DNA from: Sphagnum compactum
Lineage: Eukaryota > Bryophyta > Sphagnopsida > Sphagnales
Assembly: GCA_965153455.1 (NCBI GenBank)
Contig: OZ234495.1
Coordinates: 24,176,875-24,240,874 of the forward strand
Length of the DNA: 64,000 nt
Direction of reading: 5' to 3'
The notes beneath the pieces are model-generated. The model was not told the DNA's origin, ran no database searches, and saw nothing but the letters and a program-made list of their open reading frames with translations. Shown piece after piece: positions 50,163 to 61,750 of this stretch. The position numbers were made by a program, and so were the translations under genes. How positions within the stretch are numbered: position 1 is the first letter of the stretch; each line of letters opens with the position of its first letter.

Positions 50163-52653
50163 CCTACAACAAAAACAACTCCATCCAAGATAACTAGCAA
50201 CAAATGATTGTAGACTAGCAACAACAAATGAAACAAGATAAATATTTGCTCACAGAAGCGACATTAAGCAAATAGCACAAAGTCAATGTGACTCATTTCA
50301 CTTTTGTGCATTACCCACCCTATTAATGCACATCATGTTTTACCCAAAGAAGCATCCATTTGTGAATCTCTTGATGAACTAGGTAGTTCAAGTGTGGGGA
50401 CACAAGGGCCTTCAAATCAACCATTGAGTGTCACAAGTTGTGTTGGCTATCACATTTGAAAGAGGAAAAAACAGATACAATCAATATTGTCACATAGTTA
50501 CCAAATCATTCTACGACAAAAACTTTTGTTTAGATTCAAACCGACATATGTACACATCTACAATCAATGTTTTGTGAATATGAATTAAGAAATGGTGCTT
50601 GTCAATGAGTAGGCACACAAGATCATAGTGTGAAGCAATCGTGCATCGAAGCTTGAAGAAGTCATGTGTCTCCTGGACTTTAGGGTTTGGAAGTTTATAG
50701 TCCACAAAATTTTAATTTTCATCACCTGAAATGAAGAAATACTTTGGATTTCATCACTTCAACACTGATTTTTAAAACTGCATTAATATATTTAAAAAGT
50801 CATTTAAAAGAAACTTGCCAACCCTCTATGATATTGGTCAATCATAGACAAAACCCATTGTTATATACGACAACAATGAAAGGTATGTATATATATATAT
50901 TTATTTAAAAACTCCACTTTTTATGTTGACACAAAACTTAGCCTATCAATATTCACCATCAATCAATGCAAAATAAAAATTTGAAAATGGTTTTATTAAA
51001 TCAATATGGGCATATTCAAGCTAAAACAAATCAATGAATATAATAATTCAATGCTTAGGTTTACACAATTAAAATCATGTAATAATTTCAAGTCTCATGA
51101 ATGCTTGATGAATTAACACAACCATGTTTCCAATATATAAGTAGATTTGAAAATAATGAAAATACCAAAAAATCGCTTTTTAAGCATTTTAACCAATGTT
51201 TGAAAACAGCATCAACATAATTCCAATGCTATTTAGATTATATTTGACCAATCCTGAGATGCCATATCAGCTTATCAAATTACTTGTCAAAACACTCAAG
51301 TTCCGTGTCATTGGCTCCTTTTATCCTAAATGTATCTATTGACAAGAATGGACATTTCCAAAGTTTGATTCAATTAAGGTTAGTTAAAGCATCTTAATGC
51401 ACGTAAGTGCACCTCAATTATTTTGAAGGTAACAATCTACATAGGATGACAACCTTGTGTACATGATATTAAGGAAGGTAACACGTACATGGTATCTAAG
51501 AGTAGGCCAGAGCTCTAGGTGGATCGTAAAGCTTACAACAACTTGTGTGATCATCTCAGGTTGGGTGAACTCAAGTAACTCTGTTTTTCTCATCTCTATT
51601 CTCTCAAGTTTCAACTATCGATTTCCAACAACTATCTCTGGAATTCCAACAATTAAGCCAAGCTCTTACAGCTGGAAAGGGAAACAAGTTAGCAGTAAGA
51701 GATGGTGAGGGAGCAGCCAACAAGCTTCAGTGCTAATGTGGGAATATATGCAGGCATGGAATCACCCTCACAATTAGCCTTCTAAAACAAAGCATTTCAA
51801 CCCCGAGCTGATTTATCACCCCAGGCCAAGGTGTATACTGAAACTTTGCAAACAAATGACTTCCAAACCTGTCAGGACTAGGCTAAAGCAGAGTTTGCTC
51901 TCCAGCACAATTTTGTGAACCATTCTCTCCTCTATGATAAGCCCAAATTGCACAACAGGGACCCCAGTGCACTTATCCTGCTCCACACGCCCCCACCCTG
52001 CAGCCCTGAACTCATAAATACTGCAAGTGACTGATCACTGTCACAACAAAAAGCAGATACTATAATATTGAGCTCCAAGAATCATAGCATTACAGTTCAA
52101 AGAGTCAGGATTTTGATACATGCCAAATCACTACCTAGGAAGACATGGGGGCCACTGTAGAGGTTCCTCTCTGACTTACTCTCCACTTGGTCCATGAATT
52201 CTCTGCTGCAATACCACTGATCTGTTTTCAGAATGAGAAATGCAATCAGATGGATATTGGAAGTAATGATAGAGGCTGCTCATGCCATTTTAGTCCAGCC
52301 CTCAGTCTCACTTAGCTCCTGCTCAAACAGAAAAACATAATTAACATGGGCAACAAATTACAGCTACCCATATACCCATGGATCAGTTAGCTTCTGCAAA
52401 TGATCCCTGTCAGAGACAAGATTCAGCAACCAAAGCTCTTTGAACTTAGCATAAAGCACAATGGTCACTTATCTGCTCTCCAAGAAGGATTTGCGGCCTA
52501 CACTCCGAAGAATGTTCTCCTAGATGACTAGCAGCTGATGGTACATTCCAAGGGCAACAGCCAAGTTCCCAAACATGATTTGGTCCAGAGAGCCCAGGAG
52601 CCTGGTAGTTCAACTCCATAGCAACCTCAGGACTTGATGAATTGTCAACAACA

Positions 52654-55600
52654 TCAACAAGGGAGGTGCATGGGATACCACCAACTGGGAGGACTTAACC
52701 ACTCAGGTACTACATCAGAGCTTGCAAAGTCAAGTAGTGGTACGTAATTCTCATCCATGCATACCCCTGAAGGCACTTCTGCACTTGGCCCTGCAACTTG
52801 GGAAGCTGAGAGAGATGTTGCCTCAACGGATGGCAAGAGGGGCTGGATGGCTGGCTCTGCCACACAGCCAATACAACAATTCTGTGACACATCCTCCCTG
52901 TGACCAGAAGCACAGGCTTCTAAAGTTGCCACAGGATTGATGTCATCACCCCACCTGCCTTTATCTATGCCAATGAGCGCTGCCACCTCTGTGGACATAT
53001 TACCAGATGTTAGAACCAGTAGCTGGTCAATCAGGTCTGTACGCACTTGGTCAAGCCCTATAGTTGGGTGCGCCTCCTGCAGGCCAGATGAAAGATTTAG
53101 TCAAGACCCATGTAAGGTATACAAGACAAACATTAGCCAGAGGAGTATCTTGCTGTTGGCAGCTCAAATGATCCAAAACTGAAGCTTTGATGGAAGGCAC
53201 CACAACTTTCAAGGCTCCTGGTGCAAGTTCCATGCAACAGACACAAAGCTATTCACTATAGAATGATATTGCAACAGCAAATGAACACTGCTTATACCTT
53301 CATCAGAGCCTCCAGAAAGTCACTGGCATTGGAGCCAAAACTGTCAGCTTCTAAAGGCAGCTGCTTTGAAAGAGGTAGTGACATGAGAGGACTTGTTATT
53401 GCAGATCCACAAGTGCCTGCAGTTTCTGCAGACTCTGCTAATTGGCTTAAAGGGAGCTCCAGTTTCAAGCTGGCACTGGGTGCAAAAGAATGGAAGGGCA
53501 TATCCAGGAGCCCATTTGCCCCATCATAAGACACTGTGAAGGGATCAGGTTCACCTGCAAACAGAGATGTTATTGCACTTCTCACAGAATTGTGTGTGCA
53601 GGTTTGACTCGCTTCTGTGTAGGATCCTGCATGCAAGGTCTCACTACTTACATCAGACAGCTGAGAAAACAAGACTGAACCATCTCTGCTATCAGTTTCC
53701 CCATATGGGCTATGGCAGACTTGCTTGATATGTGGCAATAGGTTTCCTATTCCCTTTCCAACTCCACCCGATCCCTCATTTGCAACCACTGTGGTCAAAG
53801 GGGGGTCATCACTGATGGATGTGATGGGGTAAAAGCTTCTGACTTGGTGCCCTCCATGAAGACTGTTCAATTGGCAGCTTAGGGACTCACCTACAACAAA
53901 AGACAACACATACAACTTTGAGGCAACGACATCCAAACTTTTGCTCATGTTAAGTAGGAAGAATGGCAACTATAAGGTCAATATCATGTACAAAAGCTAC
54001 AACTGTTGCAAATTGCACATTTTCTACATCCAAGCTCCATATGTTTGCCATACAAATAAACTGTGGTCAATACTGCATAAGAATAACAAAGAACTCTCCT
54101 AACAGAGATGGGATCTGCTTCTTGCAGCAAATTGCAACAACAAACCCAGGCAGTCGCCTCTTCTCTTCCTAAAAGTCAGAGGTCATGCATGAGGCAAGAC
54201 ACATGTTGCAACTGAAAGTCAGAGAAGCAGAAAGAAAGAACCTACCTCTTAACCAGATTTCCACAACACTTTCTCAATAGTTCGTAAAGCACAAAGATAT
54301 GATATGGTGGAATGCACTCATTTTGAAATGACACCTAGCCCTGATTGCAACCACAACATGGAAACTGAACCCAACATTGCCAAGATTAACAAAAGTATCC
54401 TGGAGCATATGCTGTGAGCTCTGACCTAAGGTGAGGCTTGAAGCAAATTCACTCTCTGAATCCACTCTAGTTCCCATTTTCCTGCCATCTTCTTGCTTGT
54501 AGCAATATTGGGCAGCAGAAGCACATTTTGGAATGTCCAGTGGGTATACTGGCAAACCTGCTCGCATCCTTCTCTTAATGCGAGTGTTCCAGTAATTCTT
54601 GATTTCATTGTCCGTGCGCCCAGGCAGCTATAACATTGTCAATTTCAAACAGAAAACTTCACATCAGTTTGATCTAGACAGATGCTGAAATACTCTGGGT
54701 TAAGCAAAATACAGATGACCAAAGGATTCCTAAAGCTACTCAAATAGCTGGTGAAGTGAAGTCTCTTAAGCCACAAGACTCACTCACATTCTCTGTCAGA
54801 TCTCTACTCAATCAGTTGTGGAAATAAAGATGAGCAAAATGCACAGGACAAAGTACAGATTTATAAAATTGCAGAGAGATTTTGACAATAACAAACTTGG
54901 AAGGTGAGAAGACAAATGAGTGCAGTCAAAACCCTATGAGAGTGACTTACAAAGTGTCAAACCATCACATTGCTCACAAAAATAGCTGCTATTGATGGGC
55001 TGCCATGACTACCCACTGACTTCATCAGCTATTGAGGGGCGGATATAGTAGATAAGTATATATATTCTGCCACAATTTCAGGCAAAACCTTTCTACAGAA
55101 GTCTGCTCCCTGAGTTTCTGGAAGAAGAAAGAAGCAATGGGGGAAGAGTCAGAGGTCATGATGTTGCCTAGCACTTAAGAGACATGAGGAAACCATTTGC
55201 TGCTGACATAAACTTGGAAGGCATTTGCCATGGCTTTGAACCAGATGATTGTCATCCCCTGGAAAGAGAAAGAAGCAAACAGCAGGAATGTTTTTTTTGC
55301 ACAAGACATAGGTGCCACAAGAACAGAAGTAATGATGATGATGATGTGCAGAGTGAGCTGTGCCCTATATTTAGGAGCAAGATAGGCATGCACAGAGAGT
55401 GAAAGAATAGATGAGGATGCACCTGGGCAGCCATGCGTGCCCACTTGTTGCCAAGCTTGGAGTGAAGCTCAACGATATTGCGCTCCTCATCTGGAGAAAA
55501 GGCTCCTTTCTTAAGATTTGGACGCAAATGGTTGGCCCACCGCAGACGGCAGCTTTTGCCACAACGAAAGAGACCCGAGTGCTTCTGCACGGAGTTCCAG

Positions 55601-55713
55601 TTGCCTTCCCCGTGCTTGCTCACATAAGACACCAGAATGGCATCCTCGGCCGACGTCCAAGGACCTTTCTTCAAATTCGCCGCATCCACGAAGATCTCTT
55701 GTGGCAAATCCAT
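52654..55713 (-). CDS. GAMYB: R2R3-MYB transcription factor, GAMYB class
   Basis: A nuclear activator; GAMYBs act in gibberellin-linked pollen/spore and tapetum development. Minus-strand exons 55713-55423, 54627-54426, 53890-53298 and 53076-52654 join in frame to about 502 residues. R2 (KKGPWTSAEDAILVSYVSKH, then GNWNSVQKHSGLFRCGKSCR) and R3 (LKKGAFSPDEERNIVELHSK, then LPGRTDNEIKNYWNTRIKRR) are complete, with the exon 1/2 junction inside R3 after MAAQ, as in other GAMYBs. The GAMYB hallmark RAGLPVYPLDI follows R3. Exon 3 holds the conserved region ending FGSNASDFLEALMK and a miR159/miR319 site. The exon 2 donor (CACCTTAG then GTCAGA) was chosen because it alone gives the phase needed by exon 3; this is the least certain junction. 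The start MDLPQEI is the first ATG next to the MYB domain; an in-frame ATG lies 7 codons upstream. Confidence 0.9.
53441..53461 (-). promoter_or_regulatory. miR159/miR319 target site in GAMYB
   Basis: On the sense (minus) strand the mRNA reads TGGAGCUCCCUUUAAGCCAA U. It pairs with the miR159 family consensus with about four departures, one of them a G-U pair, and the central GAGCUCCCUU is perfect. It encodes LELPLSQ near residue 308, the place where the site sits in other GAMYB genes. Post-transcriptional control by this miRNA family is therefore expected. Confidence 0.85.
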
Positions 55714-56400
55714 GATCGATATCACCAAGAACAACTTTCGGCTCTGCTGCCTGCCAAAGCACTAGTCCAAGGCTGGAGAGACAAGCGGACTCGACTTCAA
55801 CACAAGCAAAAACTAGTTCCACACCAGTGTGACGACGACGACGACGAGCTACAAACAAGTTTGCTTTCCATCTCTCACCCGACCTTCTTCCATACTGTCC
55901 ATCTCAGAACTCCTCCTTCACTCTTCCCTCCACTTCTTCCCAGCAACAGCAAAGTCGCCCCTCTTTCTTGAACGCCAGTACCGCCTGCTCCAAGAAGCTG
56001 TTATGTATATCTGCAAGCCTCTCCCCGGATTTTCCACAACCAGAAACTGCTGACAGAGCTAGGTGCAAAACCTTCGGAAGAAGAAGAAGAAGCAGAAGCA
56101 GAAGCAGAAGCAGAAGGAGTATGAGCAGAAGAAGAAGAAGAAGATGATGATGATGAAGAATAGAACATGAAGAAGGAAGGAAGAGAATAATAACCTGCTG
56201 AGAAGACTGACACACGCAATCTCTGTAATCTTCTTACAAGAGCTACTTGCGATCAAGTATCATCATCATCGGCTGTCCGGGCATTCTACTGACAAACCCT
56301 CTCCTGTTCTCCTGCTGATGCTGCTGCAACTTGATGAGTGCCGTTGATTTTAAGAAGCATAACTACTGGGAGTATTTAGAATGTGTTAAGAAAAAGCAGC
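55714..56400 (-). promoter_or_regulatory. 5' leader and promoter region of GAMYB
   Basis: Upstream of the GAMYB ATG on the minus strand. It carries a GAA/GCA triplet microsatellite (plus strand GAAGAAGAAGCAGAAGCAG) at about 56074-56160, which reads as a long CTT/CTG pyrimidine tract in the leader. Such leaders are common in plant transcription factor genes. No TATA box is certain. Confidence 0.45.
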
Positions 56401-56459
56401 AGCGATGGTGTATGGCGATATGCCACCATTGATTACAGACAGAGAGACAGACAGAGCAT

Positions 56460-56630
56460 TCCAGAAGTGGACTGCCGAGCGTAGTCGGGCCTCGCCGAGC
56501 GAAACGTGTGGTGCGCAACCCCGGCGCGGAATCACGGTTGTGCGGAGGCCGGCCGGGTGGGGAATACGGCGGCAGGCTGAGCGGTGGTGTTGAAGGATGC
56601 GCCGGCCGCGAGCAGCGGCTTCAGTTACCT
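56460..56630. other. Isolated GC-rich, CpG-rich island
   Basis: About 170 bp of strikingly GC-rich sequence with many CpGs (GTCGGGCCTCGCCGAGCG, CCGGCCGGGTGGGG, GCGCCGGCCGCGAG). It lies beyond the GAMYB leader and ends abruptly at A/T-rich DNA. No coding motif is recognised. It could be a distal promoter island or foreign/organellar insertion. Confidence 0.5.
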
Positions 56631-56907
56631 CCTTCGTACCTCCACTGCAGAGCTTTTTAAGAAATACATAAATATTTGATCAATTTCGTGATATCGAAAG
56701 TTTGACGAATTTTTTTCTCTTTTTTCTTTCGCCAAAACGACAAAAATTCGTCCCAACAAACAAACAAAACACCGCCACCTTTTATTCTTCTGTTAGAATT
56801 CACAATTAGAAAACAATTTATTTTTTTGGGAACAAATCTATTGTTCCGAATCCTATTAGGTGTGTGCCATTGGAATCTTCCTTCCATCACACTTTTACTA
56901 AGGCAGG

Positions 56908-57222
56908 GCTATTGTGTTTAGATTCAATAATAGAGTATTGTAGATTAAGGGATTTTTTTGGCCCCTAAGTAATAATAATAATAATAGGTCTATTTTATAT
57001 GAGGATTTTTGAAAGATGATAATTTTGGCTTGTGTTGAAACTTGAGATTAGTTCTAGAGCGTCATTATATCTTGAAGGATTTTGGTTTCTTTTAGAGGCT
57101 TTTATTGAGGATTATATTTTTGCATGGTGAAATATTTGAATTTTCATAATTCTTTTATTTTTGCATTAAGATACTTTTTAATGTAAGTGGCAAGGCCACA
57201 ATGTGTGACACACCCCCTTGTT
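56908..57222 (+). repeat. Dispersed repeat family D, copy 3
   Basis: Similar to 40930-41240 throughout, including GGCCCCTAAGTAATAATAAT, GGTCTATTTTATATGAGG, TTTTGCATGGTGAAATATTT and the end CACAATGTGTGACACACCCC. Confidence 0.8.
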
Positions 57223-57281
57223 TTGTTTTGTCCTCAGATCGCCTCGCCTAAAGAACTAAGCTTCATGCCATGCTCTTGGTA

Positions 57282-57310
57282 TCTTTGGAAAGCTCTCAAT
57301 GAGTAGGGGT
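57282..57310 (+). repeat. Left half of an interrupted family D extension
   Basis: CTTGGTATCTTTGGAAAGCT CTCAATGAG matches the 116 bp unit at 42217-42251. The matching right part resumes at about 57816, so the copy is split. Confidence 0.6.
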
Positions 57311-57815
57311 TACTGTTCTATATAATTGGAACCTGCGCGGACTGCGTGGTATAATATTGTATAATATCATATAATACCAGATTGTATTATACAACAGTCA
57401 GAGTCCATTTCTTTGACATGTTTTTGGAAATTTCTGTTTCTCCAGTGTAAATTCAGAACATTTCTTTGACAAAACAATTGGGAAGGAATCACAGGCTCAT
57501 CACACGCCGAGCACTTGCAGTAGCTCGATTTCGCATGGCCCTGCTTGTAAGACTGGCCAAACTTAGACCAGATATCATCCTTAGTCTTCCTCGTGAACGC
57601 AGATGAACACCAAAAACCAGAGCACCAGATTGTCTGAATCGAACCGTTTGCGCAATCCGTGGGTGGGGCAAGAATCGAACCGTTTGCGTAATCCATGGAC
57701 GCACTTGCCTATTATACAATAATTATACAGTGTATAATTGTTTATGATGATGATATAATACCACCATATAATATTATGAGTATAATATCGCAATTATACA
57801 TACGGACCAATAGGA
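57311..57815. mobile_element. ~500 bp insertion splitting a family D copy
   Basis: Comparison with 42230-42270 shows that AGGGGT on the left and AGGGGTGCATGG on the right were once adjacent; AGGGGT could be a target duplication. Both ends of the insert are rich in TATAATAT-like palindromes (57349-57395 and 57710-57800). Between them are two near-identical CGAACCGTTTGCG-containing words; on the minus strand each holds GGTTCGATTC, a perfect Pol III B-box core. Class unknown; no transposase frame. Confidence 0.5.
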
Positions 57816-58140
57816 GGGGTGCATGGAGGACTTTGGTTTGAGACACTCTTTGGAGCTATAGTGTGGAAGCTATTGATTATTGAACTATTTTCTCAATAAA
57901 AATTAAATAAAATTGCAATTGAAACAGTACTGGAATTTGAGGGTGGTCGTGGTGTTGTTAGAACGGCCTCAGCGAGTCAGATTTAATCAAGATTAATTTC
58001 ACAATTTTCAGAGCTAAGGTGTGGAGTGAACTTTGTTGCTGGAAATTCAGACAAATTGCGAAAATTGGGGGGTTGGAAGGAAATATCAGTTGAGCCCTCT
58101 ATGTGTTCACACTTGGGTCAAGGGCACAGGCTAAACTAAT
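57816..58140 (+). repeat. Right part of the split family D extension
   Basis: Continues AGGGGTGCATGGAGGACTTT and is then colinear with 42403-42830: TATTGAACTATTTTCTCAAT, AAAATTAAATAAAATTGCAA, TTGGAAGGAAATATCAGTTG and CACTTGGGTCAAGGGCACA. Confidence 0.6.
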
Positions 58141-59520
58141 TATACTTATGTTTAGTCTTTCATTGTGCATTTTCCATTACAGAGTTGCAAACAATTTGAA
58201 GCAACATTCAAACCTTTTTGTGTAGGGTTAAGCCTCATGGTGGGATATGGAGTTTTTTTTGGGGGCGAAATTTCACTATTTTCTTACCAAGAAATAGGGA
58301 GTTTTTAGGAATTTTTTTCCTAATATAAATTTGACTAATTTGTCCTTTTTTGGGGGTTAAATTTTGCCAAATCTTTATATGAAAAAATAAACATTGGGTG
58401 GGAGCATCCCCAATAAGGCATCTATAGGACAAGGTGGTAGTCAAATTTTGGCCCCCATTCTTTGGAATATCACCCACCCACCCATGGGCCTTATCCACTC
58501 ATAAAGACATAGCTCTTTCTAAAAAACCGCCTCGATTTAGGTTGTAAATTTACAATCGTTTCCCATGCAAGTGTCCACAATTTTCAGAAGGCTTGCTTCT
58601 TGGTCTTCTATGGTGATCTTTACACACAATAAAGCCCTTAGTTGCAAGCTTTATTGGAATCAGGCCTACGCATGGCTCTACCACACACGAGCCTTTATTT
58701 TGGTTAAAGCCCACGGCCTCAAGCTTTACTTACTGCATAATGCATTGGCAACAATTTCGTAGTGTATTTGTAGGGTGTCGTCTTGTTCAATCAAATTTTT
58801 CCTCCATAGAAGGGGAAGGAAATTAAATGCCTGCATGAGTGGGTATTTTACATTTTGACGTAGAAATTGGTGACATGGCATCACCCTATTGGCAGAGAGG
58901 TCACAGGTTACGGGAAAAAGTCTCACCACTCATGCGGCTCGACTTTTTGCCATAACCAGGCTGCTCGAGCCGGTTACGTAATCCATAGTCCTTAAGGAGG
59001 AGTCAAAAGAATTGAGCACTCTCTTTCTCTTACGCTTTGTGACTCTATACGAATCTCTAGGTTCCCGATAGCACCCCATGCTTTAGGATGGTTAAAAGCT
59101 CAGGGGTGCCAAGTGCTGCGGAAATTTCCCCAAATGTCAGGCCAGATGCTACCTTCCATCTTGTCTGAAGCCCTTATTTGGGAATGCCCCGCGACCCGAG
59201 GGCTGTAAATTGAAACAGATGATATGTGCGGGATCATTTGTCCAAATTCCCATGGAAATTTGAGTAGTTAATTTTGAACCCAAAAATGTGAAAAGAGAAG
59301 GTCACGTCCCTGTTGTTGTTGTTGTTGAGGGTGCACAATTTTTTTTCAAAGCCGTTAAAAAAATCTGCAAACGTCATTATTTTATTTTATTTTATTGTTA
59401 TTGGTTTTTCCCTTCTTGTTCTTCTCTTTAGGTTTGTTGATTTCAGATTTATTTTTCACAAAATTGAAACAGCTGGTTCTTTGATTCCTAAAGTCTAACC
59501 TGAAGTCTGAGAAAAGTCAG
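58141..59520. other. Intergenic DNA, may include the LINE 5' UTR
   Basis: No gene is supported. The LINE's 5' end is not identifiable. GTTGTT triplets at about 59311-59327 and TTTTA repeats at about 59380-59395 occur shortly before the coding part. Confidence 0.4.
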
Positions 59521-60240
59521 AAGGCACAAAGTGACAACGACGACAAGTTCAACACGCTGCTTGAACATACTCAAAAGAAGATCGAAGCACAAATTGCATA
59601 GTCGCAACAGATTTTTGAGCAGGTCACCAACAACTTTCTGGAACGTATCACAGCAGCCCAACAGTCAGCCCCTATTGCCAGTCATGACAATGAGGTTACA
59701 AAACAACTTGTTAAGGAGGTGGTGGAAGAGTCAGGGGGAAAGTGGGTGGACGTTGTGAAGAAGATGGGCAAACAGATGGACAACTTTGTCAACCAAGGTG
59801 AGGCCAGGGAACGCTCCACACGCTCCTGCAACGCACGTGTCATACGATTTGACGAAACAGAAGGCGAGACAGCACAGCAACTGCTAGATAAAGTCAATAG
59901 TCAGGTTCTACAAGGACAGATGAAGCTAGCCATTAAGGCTGTGGCAGCAGTGCGCCAGCCCATCAACAGGAGAGCTGAGACCAAGCCTGGGATTGTACGC
60001 ACACGAGCTGTACTTGTTACTTTTGCTACAGCTGAGGACAGAAAAGATGTCTTTCAAAACCGTGTAGCTCTGAAAGGTACCCACTGGGGCTTGGAAGAGG
60101 ATTTGACCAAACAGCAGCAAGAGCAAAAGAGGGCATCATGGCATCTATTTGAGAAGGCCAAAGCGGAAAAGAAGAAAGCTTACTAGTGTGGCGCAGACCT
60201 TTACATCAATGACACCAAAGTCACAGCTTAGCACTAGGGG
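59521..60240 (+). pseudogene. LINE ORF1-like domain (RRM-like), degenerate
   Basis: One frame runs with TAG at 59599, 60184, 60229 and 60235. Its N-terminal part is Gln/Glu/Lys-rich and probably coiled coil (SQQIFEQVTNNFLERITAAQ). Next comes TRAVLVTFATAEDRKDVFQN then LKGTHWGLEEDLTKQQQEQK, which fits the RRM-like and C-terminal parts of L1 ORF1 proteins: RNA-binding chaperones of retrotransposition. The frame continues directly into the endonuclease, so ORF1 and ORF2 look fused unless one of the TAG codons is a genuine terminator. Confidence 0.65.
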
Positions 60241-61750
60241 TGCTGGGACCAGATAGCATTACGAGTCTCCCTGTGGAACATCCATGGGGGGACAAACACG
60301 AAGCTAAGTACTAGTTCACATATACAGAGACTGTTTGATGACTCAGATGTTGTTGCACTAACTGAAACACAATTGTTCCCTGATGAAACACCTCTGCATA
60401 TGCCTGGTTTTCAGTGTTTACACAATCCACGCCCTCTATTTGACATGAGCTCAGTCAGAGCAACAGTGAAGCATAGTGGTGGTGTTGCAGTATTTGTGAA
60501 TGACTCATGGTTAGATTATGTATCCCTATGGAAACAGAGCACAGATGGCACCAGGTTGTGGCTGCAGTTCCAGCGCTCGGGGGCTGCACCGTTGTTTTTG
60601 GCTGTAGTGTATGCTCCACCCAAAGGGTCCCATATGCTGATGAAGGCTTGTTTGATAACATTTCTGCAGAGGTCAGCATGATTCAGGATCTTGGGGGCAG
60701 TATTTTACTAACTGGTGATTTCAATGCAAGGACCAGTGCAACTGACGACTATGTTGATTGTCGTTACTTTGCAGATCACATGCCTGACAGGCTGCCATTG
60801 GGGAATGATTTCCCGGAGGTTTTGCCTGAGCGACATACCTCGGACAAAGGGGGGTTGAAAGGTTGGCACAATGAGTTCTTAGACCTTTGTCGCTCCTCGG
60901 GATTGTTCATTCTCAATGGCAGGATCACAGGCGATGAATCAGGGGAGTGCACTTGCTTTGCCAATGGCGGCTCCAGCCTTGTGGATTATATGGTCGCATC
61001 ACCTGCTCTATTTGATTGTGCCACATCACTTATTGTACATAAATGCCCTCTATTCTGTGGAAAAGGGTGTGATTCCGACCACAGGCCACTTTCACTCAAC
61101 TTGCAGTTACCTTGGCAACATGTGTCATCAGCAACTTCAGAATCACGTGCAGACATCCGTCGTTTCAAACATGATGCTAGCAAGTGCACACAGTATTGTC
61201 AGCACCTGCAGCAACAGATTGCCCAGTGCACAGCATAGATGAGTGACACAGACAATGTTGACATGGCCGTGAAGTTGTTGCATGACTGCATTTGTAACGT
61301 CGCTGCGGCTGTGCATGGCTGCCCTGCGGCACGCACCAGTACAACACAACATCGTCATCAACCATGGTTTGATACTGAATGTCGCAGCAAGCACAAGGAA
61401 GTATCTGCATATGCAAAGCTTCATCCTGACAGCCACCTAACACGCGAACGGAAGAAGCAACTTAAACAGCTACTGCGTCGTAAGAAACGCACGTACAAGA
61501 AACTGCAAGGCCGACAGTTGTGTGCACTAGCAAAGACAGATCCAGCCAGCTTTTGGAGGCAGTACTCCAAGAGCAAGGAGCGATTTGTTACTATCAGCAA
61601 AGCAGACTTGGTTGCTGGCTTCCAAAAGCTACTGGAAGGACAATGCCCCAGTAATACAGCTGGGGGACAGGGCAACTCTATAGATCAGGTGGTCTCGAGC
61701 TTGTCACACCCTTTTGTAAGTGATGATTGCAGCACACTAAACTTTATATA
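60241..61750 (+). pseudogene. LINE endonuclease domain and linker, degenerate
   Basis: An endonuclease/exonuclease/phosphatase fold: SLWNIHGG at the start, ALTETQL (catalytic Glu), LAVVYAPP, ILLTGDFNART, SSLVDYMVAS and CDSDHRPLSLNL (catalytic Asp-His). A one-base loss in GGGTCCCAT near 60630 shifts the frame. TAG at 61236 interrupts the linker to the reverse transcriptase. The linker has a basic stretch (LKQLLRRKKRTYKKLQGRQL). Confidence 0.85.

Larger units (their letters stand above)
49592..52653. other. Spacer between LRR and GAMYB genes
   Basis: The first 100-200 bases are the LRR gene leader. Paired inverted repeats occur at 49877-50162. About 50300-51700 is A/T-rich without a gene. About 51700-52653 is gene-like in composition and probably the 3' untranslated region of GAMYB. 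A plus-strand frame of 131 codons at 49802-50197 shows no domain and overlaps the inverted repeats. Confidence 0.45.

Noticed and set aside
49802-50197. 131-codon plus-strand frame
   Set aside because: No domain; overlaps two inverted repeats and has no splice or promoter context.
57341-57800. Classic TIR DNA transposon
   Set aside because: The ends share only TATAATAT-type words; no convincing terminal inverted repeat or transposase frame.
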